64,000 bases of DNA. It comes from CAYUYV01 sp964522525 (GTDB lineage: Bacteria; Pseudomonadota; Alphaproteobacteria; JAJFIK01). Shown in pieces: positions 1 to 8,520 of this stretch. The translations under genes were made by a program, and so were the position numbers. Within the stretch, counting starts at the first letter, position 1. Each line of letters starts with the position of its first letter. Where the stretch lies: the NCBI GenBank assembly GCA_964522525.1, contig CAZFWG010000014.1:1-64000 (forward strand), read 5' to 3'. A model generated the notes under the pieces. That model did not search any database and was not told the DNA's origin. It worked only from the letters and a program-made list of their open reading frames with translations.

Positions 1-158
1 GGATGGACAATCTGAGAAGGAGGGACCTGGTGGATCCAGTGAACACGGCCTTCAAGGGAAAGAAATTCAACCGCCACCGCACGGATCCCAAATCAGGGGA
101 AAGACCGTGCTGACGATGGGTTGGTGATTGCAAACGCGGCTTTTTAAAGGCGAGAAAC
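1..158. other. Left-edge stretch without a recognisable gene
   Basis: The only open frame is a 36-codon one from the ATG at 3 to the TGA at 111-113, rich in Arg and Lys. I recognise nothing in it. It could be the tail of a gene that starts outside the window or chance. Base composition shifts from mixed to AT-rich towards the next gene. Confidence 0.3.
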
Positions 159-707
159 GTGATGGTAGGCAACCTGTCGACAACTGTCGAAGATCGACAA
201 GAAAACAAAGAATACTGGTCCCAGGTTGAAAAATTTGAGGAACGGCAAAAGCTGTACCAATCTGAGTTAAAGAAGCAGAAATGGTTTATTGAGTATATGG
301 ATTTAATCAAAGACAAAAAAAATATAGAATACCTAAGAAAGTTGCAATTACGGGAAGTGCAATTTTCCTCCGTTGTTGCTTATATTCGCACTGTGTATAG
401 CGATGAATTTTTGAGAAATCAATTAAAAGAGATGCATGATTTTGTGCAGATGTGGGAAATTTACTATCCACAATATTGCCATTTAACGCCCGGCGATGTG
501 GAAGAATTCCCTGTCGAAAGTCTCAATATACTGGGATCTTTCAAAAAATGGTATATCTTAAAAAATAAGATCGATGTACTTCCTTGGTCATTTAGTAAAT
601 TGAATTTATTATATGACGATATTGTAAATAAAAAATTGGATATCGAAGGCAAAGAAATTAAAGAGATTATTCTAGGATCCTCTTTGACTATAGATGATAC
701 GTCATAA
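159..707 (+). CDS. Hypothetical protein, AT-rich orphan gene
   Basis: The product is a 182-residue soluble, highly charged protein with no signal peptide or membrane segment. The first half, about residues 10-75, is rich in Glu, Lys and Gln and looks helical, possibly a coiled coil. The start is GTG at 159 directly followed by ATG at 162, and either could be used. Codons are strikingly AT-rich (AAA, AAT, ATA, TTA), unlike every other gene in the window, which points to recent horizontal acquisition. I recognise no family, and there is no integrase or transposase beside it. The reading is real because a 549-base open frame in AT-rich DNA is unlikely by chance. Confidence 0.65.
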   Translation: MMVGNLSTTVEDRQENKEYWSQVEKFEERQKLYQSELKKQKWFIEYMDLIKDKKNIEYLRKLQLREVQFSSVVAYIRTVYSDEFLRNQLKEMHDFVQMWEIYYPQYCHLTPGDVEEFPVESLNILGSFKKWYILKNKIDVLPWSFSKLNLLYDDIVNKKLDIEGKEIKEIILGSSLTIDDTS

Positions 708-737
708 ACGGGCGTAGTGAATATTTATGGAAAGTAA

Positions 738-766
738 GGTGCATCAAGCCCCAGGCGCGATGCACC
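738..766. repeat. Hairpin with 8-bp perfect arms after the AT-rich gene
   Basis: Arms GGTGCATC (738-745) and GATGCACC (759-766) are perfect inverted repeats around a 13-base loop. The site lies 30 bases past the stop of the AT-rich gene and marks the return to GC-rich DNA. Hairpins of the GGTGCATC/GATGCACC type occur as dispersed elements in proteobacteria, so this may be a mobile repeat tail rather than a dedicated terminator. There is no T tract. Confidence 0.5.
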
Positions 767-787
767 CTACGCCGCCCAGCACATGGA

Positions 788-1255
788 TCAAACGGGGGTC
801 GGAGACGCCGAAAACCGGCCCCTCCCCCAACGGACGATCAGGGCCGCGACCAGCATTTCGAGAAGGCTCAAGGGCAGGGCCACGGCCAGCACCGCCGGCG
901 TGGCCAGGTTCATGTTGTAAAGGCCGAGCCAAAGAATGCCGAAGATCGCCAACCAAACGTAAAAGCCCGCCATAAGCGCATTTCCGACGCCGCCGCCGAA
1001 ATGGTCCAAAACCACCCAGACCGCGCCGGTCGCGGCCAGGACCAGGATCGTGTCCCACAGCCCCCAGACGGCGAAGACGCCCAGATCCATGGGCGCCACG
1101 CCCTGCACTTCGGGAAAAGCGGCCCGCATCATCGGCATCACAAAGACGAAATAGCGGAACACTTCCGACGCATTGATCCAGACCGCGTTGACGAGCGCCG
1201 TCACAAGAAAGGCCCGGACCGGCCAAGCGTGCCCCGTGGAAACCCTGTCGATCAT
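788..1255 (-). CDS. Small integral membrane protein, unknown function
   Basis: The product is 155 residues with about four hydrophobic segments (near residues 13-35, 50-72, 85-105 and 110-130), so it is an inner-membrane protein of unknown family. The ATG at 1255 overlaps the stop of the upstream TetR gene as ATGA, which shows translational coupling and sets the start. A longer frame to 1345 lies inside the TetR gene and is not likely used. The likely role is as the target or partner of that regulator; small membrane proteins beside TetR genes are often auto-regulated. Function is not known. Confidence 0.7.
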   Translation of the reverse strand: MIDRVSTGHAWPVRAFLVTALVNAVWINASEVFRYFVFVMPMMRAAFPEVQGVAPMDLGVFAVWGLWDTILVLAATGAVWVVLDHFGGGVGNALMAGFYVWLAIFGILWLGLYNMNLATPAVLAVALPLSLLEMLVAALIVRWGRGRFSASPTPV

Positions 1256-1842
1256 CCGTTGAGCCTTTCCTTGAGGGTCTGAAGATGGGCGCGCACCGCC
1301 CGGCGCAGGGCCTCCGCGTCGTCCGTGACCCGGGAGGCGGACCACAGGCCTTGCGCGAAAATCACCAGCGCCTCGACGAGGCTGCCCAGATCCACGTCCG
1401 ATCCCTCCCCCGCCTCGTTTGCCAGGGCATTCCGGAACCCACCGTGCAGCCGCCCGTGGTGGGCGTGGACCTTCTCCAGGGCCGCTGCGTCATGGGGCGC
1501 CACCTCCGTCGCGGTGTTGGCCACGAGGCAGCCGGGGCCAGGCAGACCGATATGCTCGGCCAGGGCAATCTGATGTTCGAAATAAGCGGCCACCGTGTCG
1601 AGATCGGCCCCCGGGGCCTCCACGGAGCCGAAGGCGGGCGTGACGATTTCCCGGTCATAGATCTCGAAGCCAGCCAGGAACAGGTCGTGCTTGCCCCCGA
1701 AATCCCCATAAATGCCGTGCCGGCTCACCCCCGTCGCCGCGACGAGATCCTCCATGGATGTCGCCTCGTAGCCCCGGCGCCAGAACACATCCATGGCGGC
1801 GGCGGCCAGGCCGTCCGGGCTATGGGACTTGGCGCGGGGCAT
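1252..1842 (-). CDS. TetR/AcrR-family transcriptional regulator
   Basis: This is a 196-residue repressor-type regulator. Residues 1-55 hold the TetR helix-turn-helix: a first helix ending in DVFWRRGYEATSM, then LVAATGVSRHGIYGDFGGK, the recognition helix being the V-S-R-H-G-I-Y-G part. The remainder is an all-helical ligand and dimer domain with the conserved PGPGCLVANTATE stretch seen in the subgroup with TetR_C_16/AefR-like C-termini. It is the first gene of a two-gene unit with the downstream membrane protein (4-bp overlap), which is its probable regulatory target. It is divergent from rnd, so the 1843-1930 interval holds both promoters. Confidence 0.88.
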   Translation of the reverse strand: MPRAKSHSPDGLAAAAMDVFWRRGYEATSMEDLVAATGVSRHGIYGDFGGKHDLFLAGFEIYDREIVTPAFGSVEAPGADLDTVAAYFEHQIALAEHIGLPGPGCLVANTATEVAPHDAAALEKVHAHHGRLHGGFRNALANEAGEGSDVDLGSLVEALVIFAQGLWSASRVTDDAEALRRAVRAHLQTLKERLNG

Positions 1843-1930
1843 GTCTCGACGTTAGCAGAACAATCGTTCTGCTACAAGTCTTGGCCGCGAACTGGCGGAT
1901 GGCGGGGTGGCTGGGCTATAGCTGGTGACC

Positions 1931-3112
1931 ATGCGCATCATTACAGACCGATCGGGGCTCGAGGCCCTTTGCGGGGAGCTTCAGGCGAGCCCGTTTTTGT
2001 GTGTGGATACGGAGTTTCTGCGGGACACGACCTATTGGCCCAAACTCTGTTTGATCCAGGTATCCGGCCCCGGCGTCGAGGCCATCATCGACCCTCTCGC
2101 GCCGGAACTCGGCGGCGAAAAGGCCAATGGCGAGACGCTCGCGCCCCTGACGGCCCTGCTGCGGGAGCCGGGCATTCTCAAAGTGTTCCACGCCGCCCGC
2201 CAGGACATGGAGCTTTTCGTCCATCGGCTCGATGTCCTGCCCAAACCCATTTTCGACAGTCAGATCGCCGGGATGGTCTGTGGCTTCGGGGACTCCGTGG
2301 GCTATGAGACCCTGGTGAAGTCCCTGTTGGGGCGGGAGATCGACAAGAGCTCCCGCTTCACGGATTGGAGCCGCCGGCCGTTGACCGACAAGCAGCTGGC
2401 TTACGCCCTCGCCGACGTCACCCATTTGCGGGACATTTATCCGATGCTGTCGGAACGTCTTGAGAAGGAAGGCCGCGCGCCCTGGGTGGCCGAGGAGATC
2501 GCGACCCTGGAGGATCCGGGGCTCTATCAATTGGAGCCCGAGGACGCCTGGCGGCGGCTCAAGACACGCAACACCTCCCGGAAATTCCTGGCCATCGTCA
2601 AAGTGTTGGCGGCCTGGCGGGAACGGGAAGCCCAGACCCGGGACGTGCCCCGGGCACGGATCATCAAGGATGATGCGTTGTTGGAACTGGCGGCCTCGGC
2701 GCCCAAGACCAAGGCGGATATGGATCGTCTGCGGGGCGTGCCCAAAGGGTTTGCCAATTCCGCGCAAGGGGCCGCCGCGCTTGCGGCCGTGGCCGAAGGG
2801 CTGGCCCTGCCCCGCGAGGAAATCCCGGTGATCCAGAAACCGGCGCCCACGCCGCCGGGCACGGGTCCTCTGATGGATTTGTTACGGGTGCTTTTGAAGA
2901 AAGTCTGCGAAGATCATGGCGTGGCGGCCAAACTGATCGCCACGAGCGCGGATCTGGAGCGGATTGCCTCGGACGACGCGGCGGATGTGCCCGCCCTTTC
3001 GGGTTGGCGGCGCGAGATTTTCGGGGACGCCGCTTTGCGCCTCAAACAGGGCCGGCTCGCCCTCGGCGCCCGGGGCCGTTCGGTCGTCCTTGTGGAGACG
3101 GATCAAGAATAA
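1931..3112 (+). CDS. rnd: Ribonuclease D
   Basis: This is a 3'-to-5' exoribonuclease that trims tRNA and other structured RNA ends. The 393-residue chain has the DEDDy nuclease first: Asp26 and Glu28 in VDTEFLRD (motif I), VFHAARQDMELF (motif II) and YALADVTHLRDIY (motif III with its Tyr). An HRDC-type helical domain follows from about residue 210, and there is a second C-terminal helical region. I chose the ATG at 1931, whose product begins MRIIT as typical RNase D does; a GTG two codons upstream is possible. It is transcribed alone, divergent from the TetR gene, with a small membrane-protein frame 12 bases downstream. Confidence 0.95.
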   Translation: MRIITDRSGLEALCGELQASPFLCVDTEFLRDTTYWPKLCLIQVSGPGVEAIIDPLAPELGGEKANGETLAPLTALLREPGILKVFHAARQDMELFVHRLDVLPKPIFDSQIAGMVCGFGDSVGYETLVKSLLGREIDKSSRFTDWSRRPLTDKQLAYALADVTHLRDIYPMLSERLEKEGRAPWVAEEIATLEDPGLYQLEPEDAWRRLKTRNTSRKFLAIVKVLAAWREREAQTRDVPRARIIKDDALLELAASAPKTKADMDRLRGVPKGFANSAQGAAALAAVAEGLALPREEIPVIQKPAPTPPGTGPLMDLLRVLLKKVCEDHGVAAKLIATSADLERIASDDAADVPALSGWRREIFGDAALRLKQGRLALGARGRSVVLVETDQE

Positions 3113-3124
3113 CAGGGGACCACA

Positions 3125-3346
3125 ATGCCTTTGAACAGGGTGCCGCTCAAACAGGTGACGTTCCGTTCCCTTTTTGAGATCCTGTTCATGGCCAACGCGC
3201 TGTTGTGGTTCCTCGCCATTCTTTCCTCGGTTTTCGGTCTCTTTTATTCCCTTACTGCTGCTGCATTCGGGGCGCTCCTGCTTCGGACATTTGCCGCCAT
3301 CGCACCGGTGTCAGACCTCCATTGTGAAGAGACGTTTGCTGACTAG
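3125..3346 (+). CDS. Small predicted membrane protein
   Basis: The product is 73 residues with two hydrophobic stretches (about 18-40 and 42-58) and a polar tail. A purine-rich AGGGGA sits 7 bases before the ATG, 12 bases after the rnd stop, so it could be cotranscribed with rnd. I recognise no family. The alternative is a chance frame; the good ribosome-binding site favours a real gene. Confidence 0.45.
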   Translation: MPLNRVPLKQVTFRSLFEILFMANALLWFLAILSSVFGLFYSLTAAAFGALLLRTFAAIAPVSDLHCEETFAD

Positions 3347-3360
3347 TCTGGAAGACAATC

Positions 3361-4041
3361 ATGGCAAAGACGCTTTCCCTGATTCTCGAACCGCTCCTCC
3401 TTACCCTCTCCACGGCCACCACGGTGAGCCGGTTCTGGGCCGGATGGCCGGGCCGGGCGCCCGCACGTCTGCCCGATCAGCCGGTCATTCTCTATGAATT
3501 CGAGGGCTGTCCCTTCTGCCGTATTGCCCGGGAAGCGGTCACGGAACTGCGCCTGCCGGCGGAAATCAGACCCTGCCCCAAAAACGGGGAGCACTTCCGC
3601 CCCCAGGTCCAGGAAATGGGCGGCAAAAGCCAGTTTCCCTATCTGATTGATCCGAATACGGACACCCGCATGTATGAGAGCGCCGATGTCGTGCGCTATC
3701 TCTACCGGACCTATGGCGGGCGCATGGCGCCCGTGTCCCTGTTTCTGGGGCCCTTGAACGCGCTTCTCTCCTCCCTCGGCCTCACCTTCCGGCTGGGCAG
3801 CGGGATGAGCCGTCGGGGCCGGACCGGGACAATCTCGGAACCCCTCGACATGTGGGGGGCGGAGGGCGACCCGCGGGCGAGGCTCCTGCGCGAACTCCTC
3901 TGTGAACTGGAACTGCCCCATATCCGCCGGCCCGGTCCCGGCCCTAATGGCAATCTCGTGGCCCTGTACGATCCCAATACGGACCATGCCGTGGGTGGCT
4001 CGCTTGCGGCCCGCGCCTATCTCCTTGAGCGCTATGGGTAG
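3361..4041 (+). CDS. Glutaredoxin/GST N-terminal-domain protein with CPFC motif
   Basis: The 226-residue protein carries two thioredoxin-fold GST_N-like halves. After a hydrophobic N-terminal segment (about 1-25), residues 42-115 give the fold ILYEFEGCPFCRIAREAV with a CPFC dithiol, cis-Pro in SQFPYLIDP and YESADVVRYLY. The second half keeps the RLLRELLCELELPHIRR helix and LYDPNTDHAVGGS but has no dithiol. It is probably a glutathione-dependent oxidoreductase or membrane-anchored redox protein. Substrate is unknown. The CAP-domain gene follows 4 bases later, suggesting an operon. Confidence 0.8.
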   Translation: MAKTLSLILEPLLLTLSTATTVSRFWAGWPGRAPARLPDQPVILYEFEGCPFCRIAREAVTELRLPAEIRPCPKNGEHFRPQVQEMGGKSQFPYLIDPNTDTRMYESADVVRYLYRTYGGRMAPVSLFLGPLNALLSSLGLTFRLGSGMSRRGRTGTISEPLDMWGAEGDPRARLLRELLCELELPHIRRPGPGPNGNLVALYDPNTDHAVGGSLAARAYLLERYG

Positions 4042-4045
4042 ATCC

Positions 4046-4615
4046 ATGATCCGGTATCGCATCTTGGCGGCCGTCCTCCTCTCTCTCGGTCTCGGGGCGG
4101 CCGAGGCCCGGGCCATCGACCCACAGGAATGCGTGGCGTTCGCCGCCACGACCGACGGCCTTCGCGAGATCCGCAAGGGCGTCTTGGCCGAGATCAACGA
4201 GGTCCGCCGGGCCAACAGGCGCAACTGGCTGACCGTCAGTGTGCGCCTTGATCGCGCGGCCCAAGACCACGCCGAGGACATGGCCAGCCGCAGAGTCATG
4301 AGCCATTTCAGCGCGGATGAATCGACGGCCGGCGACCGCGCCCGGAGAGCGGCCTATATCTTCAAACGCGTCCAGGAAAACGTGGCCGTCGGAGACTTTA
4401 CCGTAGACGGTGTCGTCCAAGCCTGGCTCGACAGTCCCTCCCACCGGGAGGCCATGCTTTGGAAGGAAGCCGAGGAAGTGGGGATCGGTTTCGCGATCGG
4501 CGAGCGGCCCCTGGTGGATGAAAAACAAGAAATCCGAGGCTGCTACTGGGTGCTGGTCCTTGGCGATCCGCTCTTCGATGTCAACTACGGCAGTCGGTTC
4601 CTGGATGGACGGTGA
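4046..4615 (+). CDS. Secreted CAP/SCP-domain protein
   Basis: The 189-residue protein has a signal peptide (MIRYRILAAVLL to about residue 23, cleavage after AEARA) followed by a CAP (SCP/PR1, YkwD-like) domain. Family marks are the LAEINEVRRANR helix, DRAAQDHAEDMASRRVMSHFS with the conserved His, ENVAVG and VQAWLDSPSHREAML with its His. It is a periplasmic or extracellular protein; the biochemical role of bacterial CAP proteins is unsettled. The start at 4046 is preferred over the ATG at 4034 because it gives a clean signal peptide. It follows the redox gene by 4 bases. Confidence 0.85.
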   Translation: MIRYRILAAVLLSLGLGAAEARAIDPQECVAFAATTDGLREIRKGVLAEINEVRRANRRNWLTVSVRLDRAAQDHAEDMASRRVMSHFSADESTAGDRARRAAYIFKRVQENVAVGDFTVDGVVQAWLDSPSHREAMLWKEAEEVGIGFAIGERPLVDEKQEIRGCYWVLVLGDPLFDVNYGSRFLDGR

Positions 4616-4707
4616 CGATGAAAGCTTGACAGCCTGAGGCTGGCGCGTAGGTTCACGTCTTCCTTTCGCAGGAGTGTTGATGTCTTTCTGTTCTGAGGCC
4701 CGGTAAG

Positions 4708-4735
4708 GCCTGTCCCCCGTCGGACAGGCAGTTTT
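4708..4735 (+). terminator. Probable Rho-independent terminator after the CAP gene
   Basis: GCCTGTC (4708-4714) and GACAGGC (4723-4729) form a perfect 7-bp stem around an 8-base loop, followed by AGTTTT. It sits about 90 bases past the CAP-protein stop and before the YjhX-like gene, so it would separate the two units. The T tract is short. Confidence 0.45.
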
Positions 4736-4797
4736 GAGAACACCTCGCGGAACCACCGCGACGGTCCGGGTTCCTTATTGTCAGAGCAGAAATCTCC

Positions 4798-5055
4798 ATG
4801 AATGTCTCCAAACGGGAGCAACGCGTGCTGCACGCGCTTGCCCAGGGCGGTGCCGTGATTCTGGAGCGGGACGAAAGGCGCAAGATCATCGCCGCGTCCT
4901 GCGTCACACGGGAGGGGTGGACCCTCGCCGATACCGACCTTTCCTTGTTCAGACGCTTGAAGCGGCGGGGGCTGATCGCCTCGCGCGGGGGCGGCCCCTA
5001 TCGGATCACCGAACGGGGTCTTGTCGCGGTCCGTCCCCAGATGAACAACCGCTGA
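4798..5055 (+). CDS. yjhX: YjhX-family (UPF0386) toxin-like protein
   Basis: The 85-residue product matches the YjhX family across its length: N-terminal KREQRVLHALAQGGAV, the central CVTREGWTLADTDLSLFRRLK and the C-terminal PYRITERGLVAVRPQMNN. The fold resembles a small winged helix. In Escherichia coli YjhX is the toxin of the YjhX-YjhQ pair, with a GNAT acetyltransferase as antitoxin. No GNAT gene adjoins it here, so it is an orphan, and a housekeeping DNA-binding role is equally possible. It is flanked by hairpins and appears to be its own transcription unit. Confidence 0.85.
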   Translation: MNVSKREQRVLHALAQGGAVILERDERRKIIAASCVTREGWTLADTDLSLFRRLKRRGLIASRGGGPYRITERGLVAVRPQMNNR

Positions 5056-5085
5056 CAACACAGCCCCACCCCAAACAAAAGAGGC

Positions 5086-5123
5086 CGACGCGGCCGGAGG
5101 CACGTCCTGCTTCGGCCGCGTCG
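5086..5123. terminator. Perfect 11-bp stem hairpin after the yjhX-like gene
   Basis: CGACGCGGCCG (5086-5096) pairs perfectly with CGGCCGCGTCG (5113-5123) around a 16-base loop, 30 bases after the stop of the YjhX-like gene. The stem is very GC-rich but has no T tract, so termination could be partial or the hairpin could protect the 3' end. Confidence 0.5.
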
Positions 5124-5200
5124 ATCACAGGTCTGGCCGCTGACGCGGGACTTTGCTAAAGCCTTGTGTCGGGGGACAGGTTCGGCGCGGGGAGGCCGTC

Positions 5201-5929
5201 ATGCTTCACTTTCTGAGACTGCCGCTTTTTTTCACGACGCTCTTCGCCATCCTGCTCAAACCCCTGACCTTTTTCCGGGACTTCCATGCCCTTGTCACAA
5301 ACCGTGAGGGGCGTTTCTTCGATATCAACGCGGAGAAAGAGGGCGATCCCTATCTGGGCCCCGTCAAGTTCGCGGCGCTTGCCATCGTGCTTTCCAATCT
5401 GCTCTTCCCCTTCACCCTGTCGCTGGGCGTCCAGGTCGGCGCGGTCAGCCAGGAATTCGTCGCCTTTGCCGACTGGGCGAAGGAGACCGGCTATCTGGAT
5501 CCCATCCGTTTCACCGGCATCGGCTTCATCGACAAGTTCCTTCGCGACATCCTGGCCCTGATCGTTTTCTATGGCCTCGGTGTGCTGATCAGCCTCTATT
5601 CGGGCGGGATCATCCCGTTCCGTTTTGCGGCCGGCTATTTCTACTATTGGAATGCCTGGAGCGTGCTGAGCGCCTTTGTGGGCATCGCAATGATCCTCGT
5701 GTCCTTCTTCATTCCCCTGTATCAGACCGGCTTTCCCATGATTGTCGATCTCGGGATCAATCTCATCAGCATGTTCATGTTCATCGGCTTTCCGATCCTG
5801 TTCTGGCCTCGTTTCATCGACATTTCCATGGGCCGCGCCGCGATCGCCGTCATCGGCGGTCTGGCGACCTGGATTGCAGCCATTGCGATCATCGTGCCCT
5901 TGTTCGTCACGATGCCGGAGTTCGGATAG
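5201..5929 (+). CDS. Yip1-family integral membrane protein
   Basis: The 242-residue protein has about five membrane segments (near residues 8-25, 55-78, 112-140, 150-185, 190-240). The FYYWNAWSVLSAFVG stretch and overall layout fit the Yip1 domain family of polytopic membrane proteins. Role in bacteria is unknown. The ATG at 5201 is chosen because GGAGG lies 5 bases upstream; the frame is open a further 48 bases without a ribosome-binding site. It converges with the SDR gene, 18 bases apart. Confidence 0.7.
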   Translation: MLHFLRLPLFFTTLFAILLKPLTFFRDFHALVTNREGRFFDINAEKEGDPYLGPVKFAALAIVLSNLLFPFTLSLGVQVGAVSQEFVAFADWAKETGYLDPIRFTGIGFIDKFLRDILALIVFYGLGVLISLYSGGIIPFRFAAGYFYYWNAWSVLSAFVGIAMILVSFFIPLYQTGFPMIVDLGINLISMFMFIGFPILFWPRFIDISMGRAAIAVIGGLATWIAAIAIIVPLFVTMPEFG

Positions 5930-5947
5930 GTTAGGAGCGATGCGTCG

Positions 5948-6799
5948 TTACTTGCGCGTGAGGCCCAGCCTTCCGCAGATCAGTCGGTCGACCATCCGCC
6001 GGGGAAGGAGATTGGGCAAAAGCCAATTCGTGACATAGCCGGGCACGACGGCATAGCGCCATTTGGGCTTGCGCGCGGTCAATGCGTTCAACACGGCCCG
6101 GCCCAGTTTTTCCGGAGGAAACCCGCTGCGGCCCTGCTCCAGGAAATAGTCGGCAAACTTCTGCAAGGCGGGCTCATAGTCGGTCCCCTCATAGGGGCCG
6201 AGGCCCACATCTTCCGCCTTGCCCCAGATCGGTGTCGCCACGGCACCGGGTCCGATGATGATCACATCGATCCCATAGAGATCAAGCTCCCGGCGCAGGC
6301 TGTCCGATACCCCTTCCAGCGCGAATTTGGACGCGGCATAGGCGCCAAGAAACGGCGCTCCCATCTTTCCGCCAATGGAACTCATATTGATGATCCGGCC
6401 CGGATCGCCGGTGCGCGTGGCGTCCATGCCCAGGAGAGGCAGAAAAGCCTGGGTGACAATGATCTGCCCGACGACATTGACCTCAAGTTGCTGGCGGAAA
6501 TCATCGACGGGCTGATGGGCCAGCGGTCCGAAAACGGCGATGCCCGCATTGTTGACGAGGCCCGCCAGCCGGGTCGAGCCCAGGGCTTCTCCGACCTGGG
6601 CGGCCCCGCGCGCGACGGCTTGGGCGTCCGTCACGTCGAACAGCAATGGCGTAAAGTGCTTGCCGAATTCTTCCCGAAGCCGGGCGCCGTCCTCTTCCTT
6701 CCGGACACTGCCGAAAACATGATAGCCCGCCCCCGTGAGGACTTTCACGCAACCCCACCCGATCCCCGTCGAGGACCCCGTGACAACAACGCTCTTCAT
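5948..6799 (-). CDS. Short-chain dehydrogenase/reductase (SDR)
   Basis: The product is a 283-residue classical SDR with the NAD(P)-binding TGSSTGIGWG near the N-terminus, NNAGIAVFG, the catalytic Ser in MSSIGGKMG and the YAASK Tyr-Lys pair about residue 160. The C-terminal part resembles the subgroup of short-chain reductases with an extended lid (PKWRYAVVPGY and an LPRRMVDRL tail). Substrate cannot be told. The start at 6799 has AGGGG 8 bases upstream; a GTG and an ATG a few codons earlier are alternatives. It follows ppx by 23 bases on the same strand. Confidence 0.88.
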   Translation of the reverse strand: MKSVVVTGSSTGIGWGCVKVLTGAGYHVFGSVRKEEDGARLREEFGKHFTPLLFDVTDAQAVARGAAQVGEALGSTRLAGLVNNAGIAVFGPLAHQPVDDFRQQLEVNVVGQIIVTQAFLPLLGMDATRTGDPGRIINMSSIGGKMGAPFLGAYAASKFALEGVSDSLRRELDLYGIDVIIIGPGAVATPIWGKAEDVGLGPYEGTDYEPALQKFADYFLEQGRSGFPPEKLGRAVLNALTARKPKWRYAVVPGYVTNWLLPNLLPRRMVDRLICGRLGLTRK

Positions 6800-6822
6800 G
6801 GGCATCACCCCTGCACCAACCC

Positions 6823-8427
6823 TCAGGCCACGGCCAGTTCATGGCCGCCAAGGCCCACGATCTGGGCCAGTTGCTTGAGCCGTTTGTCCACGTCATAGCT
6901 CTTGAGCGCGGCCGTGGGCCCCATCAGGGTCAGGACCAGCCGTCGGCCTTTGACACTCAGATTGGCATGCTGCAACAGATCGGAGGCGCCACCCGTCAAC
7001 TCAAAGGCCAGATGGAGGGCATGGCCCAATGTGCGCGCATGGGCCACGAGATCCCGGGAAATGGCCGGGCTGCCCGCATGCATGACCGAGCCCAATAGAC
7101 CTTCATAGGTCTGGATCTGTGTGTAGCGATACCAGAGGGTCAGCGCGAGAAAGACCCGGCCCGGATGATCAATCCCGATCAGGGGCGCCGACAGGACCAA
7201 TTCGGCGGTGCGGTTCGCACGGTTGTCGGTATGGAAGCCCCATCCCACATCGGCCAGGATGCTGGCCGCCCGGCGCAAGCGGATACGGTCGGCCCGTTCC
7301 TCCGCTGTCAGACGGGTCACAGGAACCGGCGCATCCGGTTCATCGAACAGGGGCGCCATCCATTCGTTGACATGACCATCGTCGATCACGGTGCGGGCCA
7401 TGCGCCCGGCCATGGCATAGGCGCCTTCGATCAATGGATCGCGGGCCCGCATATCCAGGTCGAGATTCTGGAAAACCAGTCCTTCCCGGACACCATGGCC
7501 GGAAATAACCACATGCCGCGCACCGATCGTCTTGACCAGCGTCTCGAGCGCCACGCTTGCCGGACGAATATACATTTGCCGGCGTATTTTCAGAGTGCGA
7601 ACGGCCGCCATAGCAGCGGGATCACGTTTGCGGATGGCGCGGACCAGAATCTCAACTTCGCCCGTGTGCATGCAGTAGCCGTCGAGAATATTGAGCGGAT
7701 AGCCCCGATAGGCCATATGGGCGCGGGCGAAATTGCGCCAATTGCCTCCGACAGCATAGAAGTCATACCCGGCCGCGGCCCTCAACCAGGGAAGGCGGGC
7801 CAATTCACTGACAACATGTTCCGCCACATGACGGTCATTGGCGGCGTCGCCGGGTTGAAGGCGCAGGACACCCAGCGGCAGGGACGCAGTTTCGTGGATC
7901 TGGCCATCCTCGATGCGCGCCAGCTCCAGGCTTCCGCCGCCGAGGTCCCCGACAATTCCCCGGGCCCAGGGCAGGCCTGAAAGCACGCCGGCCGCCGCGA
8001 AACAGGCTTCTTCGGCTTCCGACAGCACACGGATGGACACACCGAGCGCCTTCTCGGCGCCTGCCAGGAACGCCTGCCGGCTTTCAGGCTCCGCATCCCG
8101 CACGGCCGCCGTCGCCACGGCCAACATGTCGGATACCCCATAATATCGGGAGATCACGGCGAAGCGGGACAAGACGTCGAGGGCGTCGGCGACCCGCTCC
8201 TTGTTGAGCGGCAGCCCCAGGGCCACCTCCCGACCAAGCTCACACCCCACTTTTTCATTGAAAATGACACTCGGCGCCCGGTTCCGACCCTCGAAAATCA
8301 CGAGGCGGACGGAATTGGAGCCGATATCGATGACGCCCACGGGACGTTCGGTCAGGGTTTCGACCAGGGTTTTGGGATACCCGGTTGGTTTGGTCATGGT
8401 CTTCGCCGACTGCTTGAGGGGTTTCAT
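6823..8427 (-). CDS. ppx: Exopolyphosphatase / Ppx-GppA phosphatase
   Basis: This 534-residue ASKHA-fold phosphatase hydrolyses polyphosphate ends or pppGpp. It begins with the phosphate-1 motif VGVIDIGSNSVRLVIFEG, has the second loop GIVGDLGGGSLELA about residue 160, and ends in an HD-like helical C-terminal domain typical of the long alphaproteobacterial form. It lies downstream of ppk on the same strand, the usual pairing of polyphosphate synthesis and breakdown. Its first ATG at 8427 has AGGA upstream; an ATG ten codons inside is possible. Confidence 0.93.
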   Translation of the reverse strand: MKPLKQSAKTMTKPTGYPKTLVETLTERPVGVIDIGSNSVRLVIFEGRNRAPSVIFNEKVGCELGREVALGLPLNKERVADALDVLSRFAVISRYYGVSDMLAVATAAVRDAEPESRQAFLAGAEKALGVSIRVLSEAEEACFAAAGVLSGLPWARGIVGDLGGGSLELARIEDGQIHETASLPLGVLRLQPGDAANDRHVAEHVVSELARLPWLRAAAGYDFYAVGGNWRNFARAHMAYRGYPLNILDGYCMHTGEVEILVRAIRKRDPAAMAAVRTLKIRRQMYIRPASVALETLVKTIGARHVVISGHGVREGLVFQNLDLDMRARDPLIEGAYAMAGRMARTVIDDGHVNEWMAPLFDEPDAPVPVTRLTAEERADRIRLRRAASILADVGWGFHTDNRANRTAELVLSAPLIGIDHPGRVFLALTLWYRYTQIQTYEGLLGSVMHAGSPAISRDLVAHARTLGHALHLAFELTGGASDLLQHANLSVKGRRLVLTLMGPTAALKSYDVDKRLKQLAQIVGLGGHELAVA

Positions 8428-8520
8428 GGGCAGATCCTAACCCGCTTGTTCCGAGAGGGATGATCCGTCGGCGGGATCGTCAGATGGCCCAAAGGCCCCC
8501 TTCCTGTCGCGCCGTTACAT

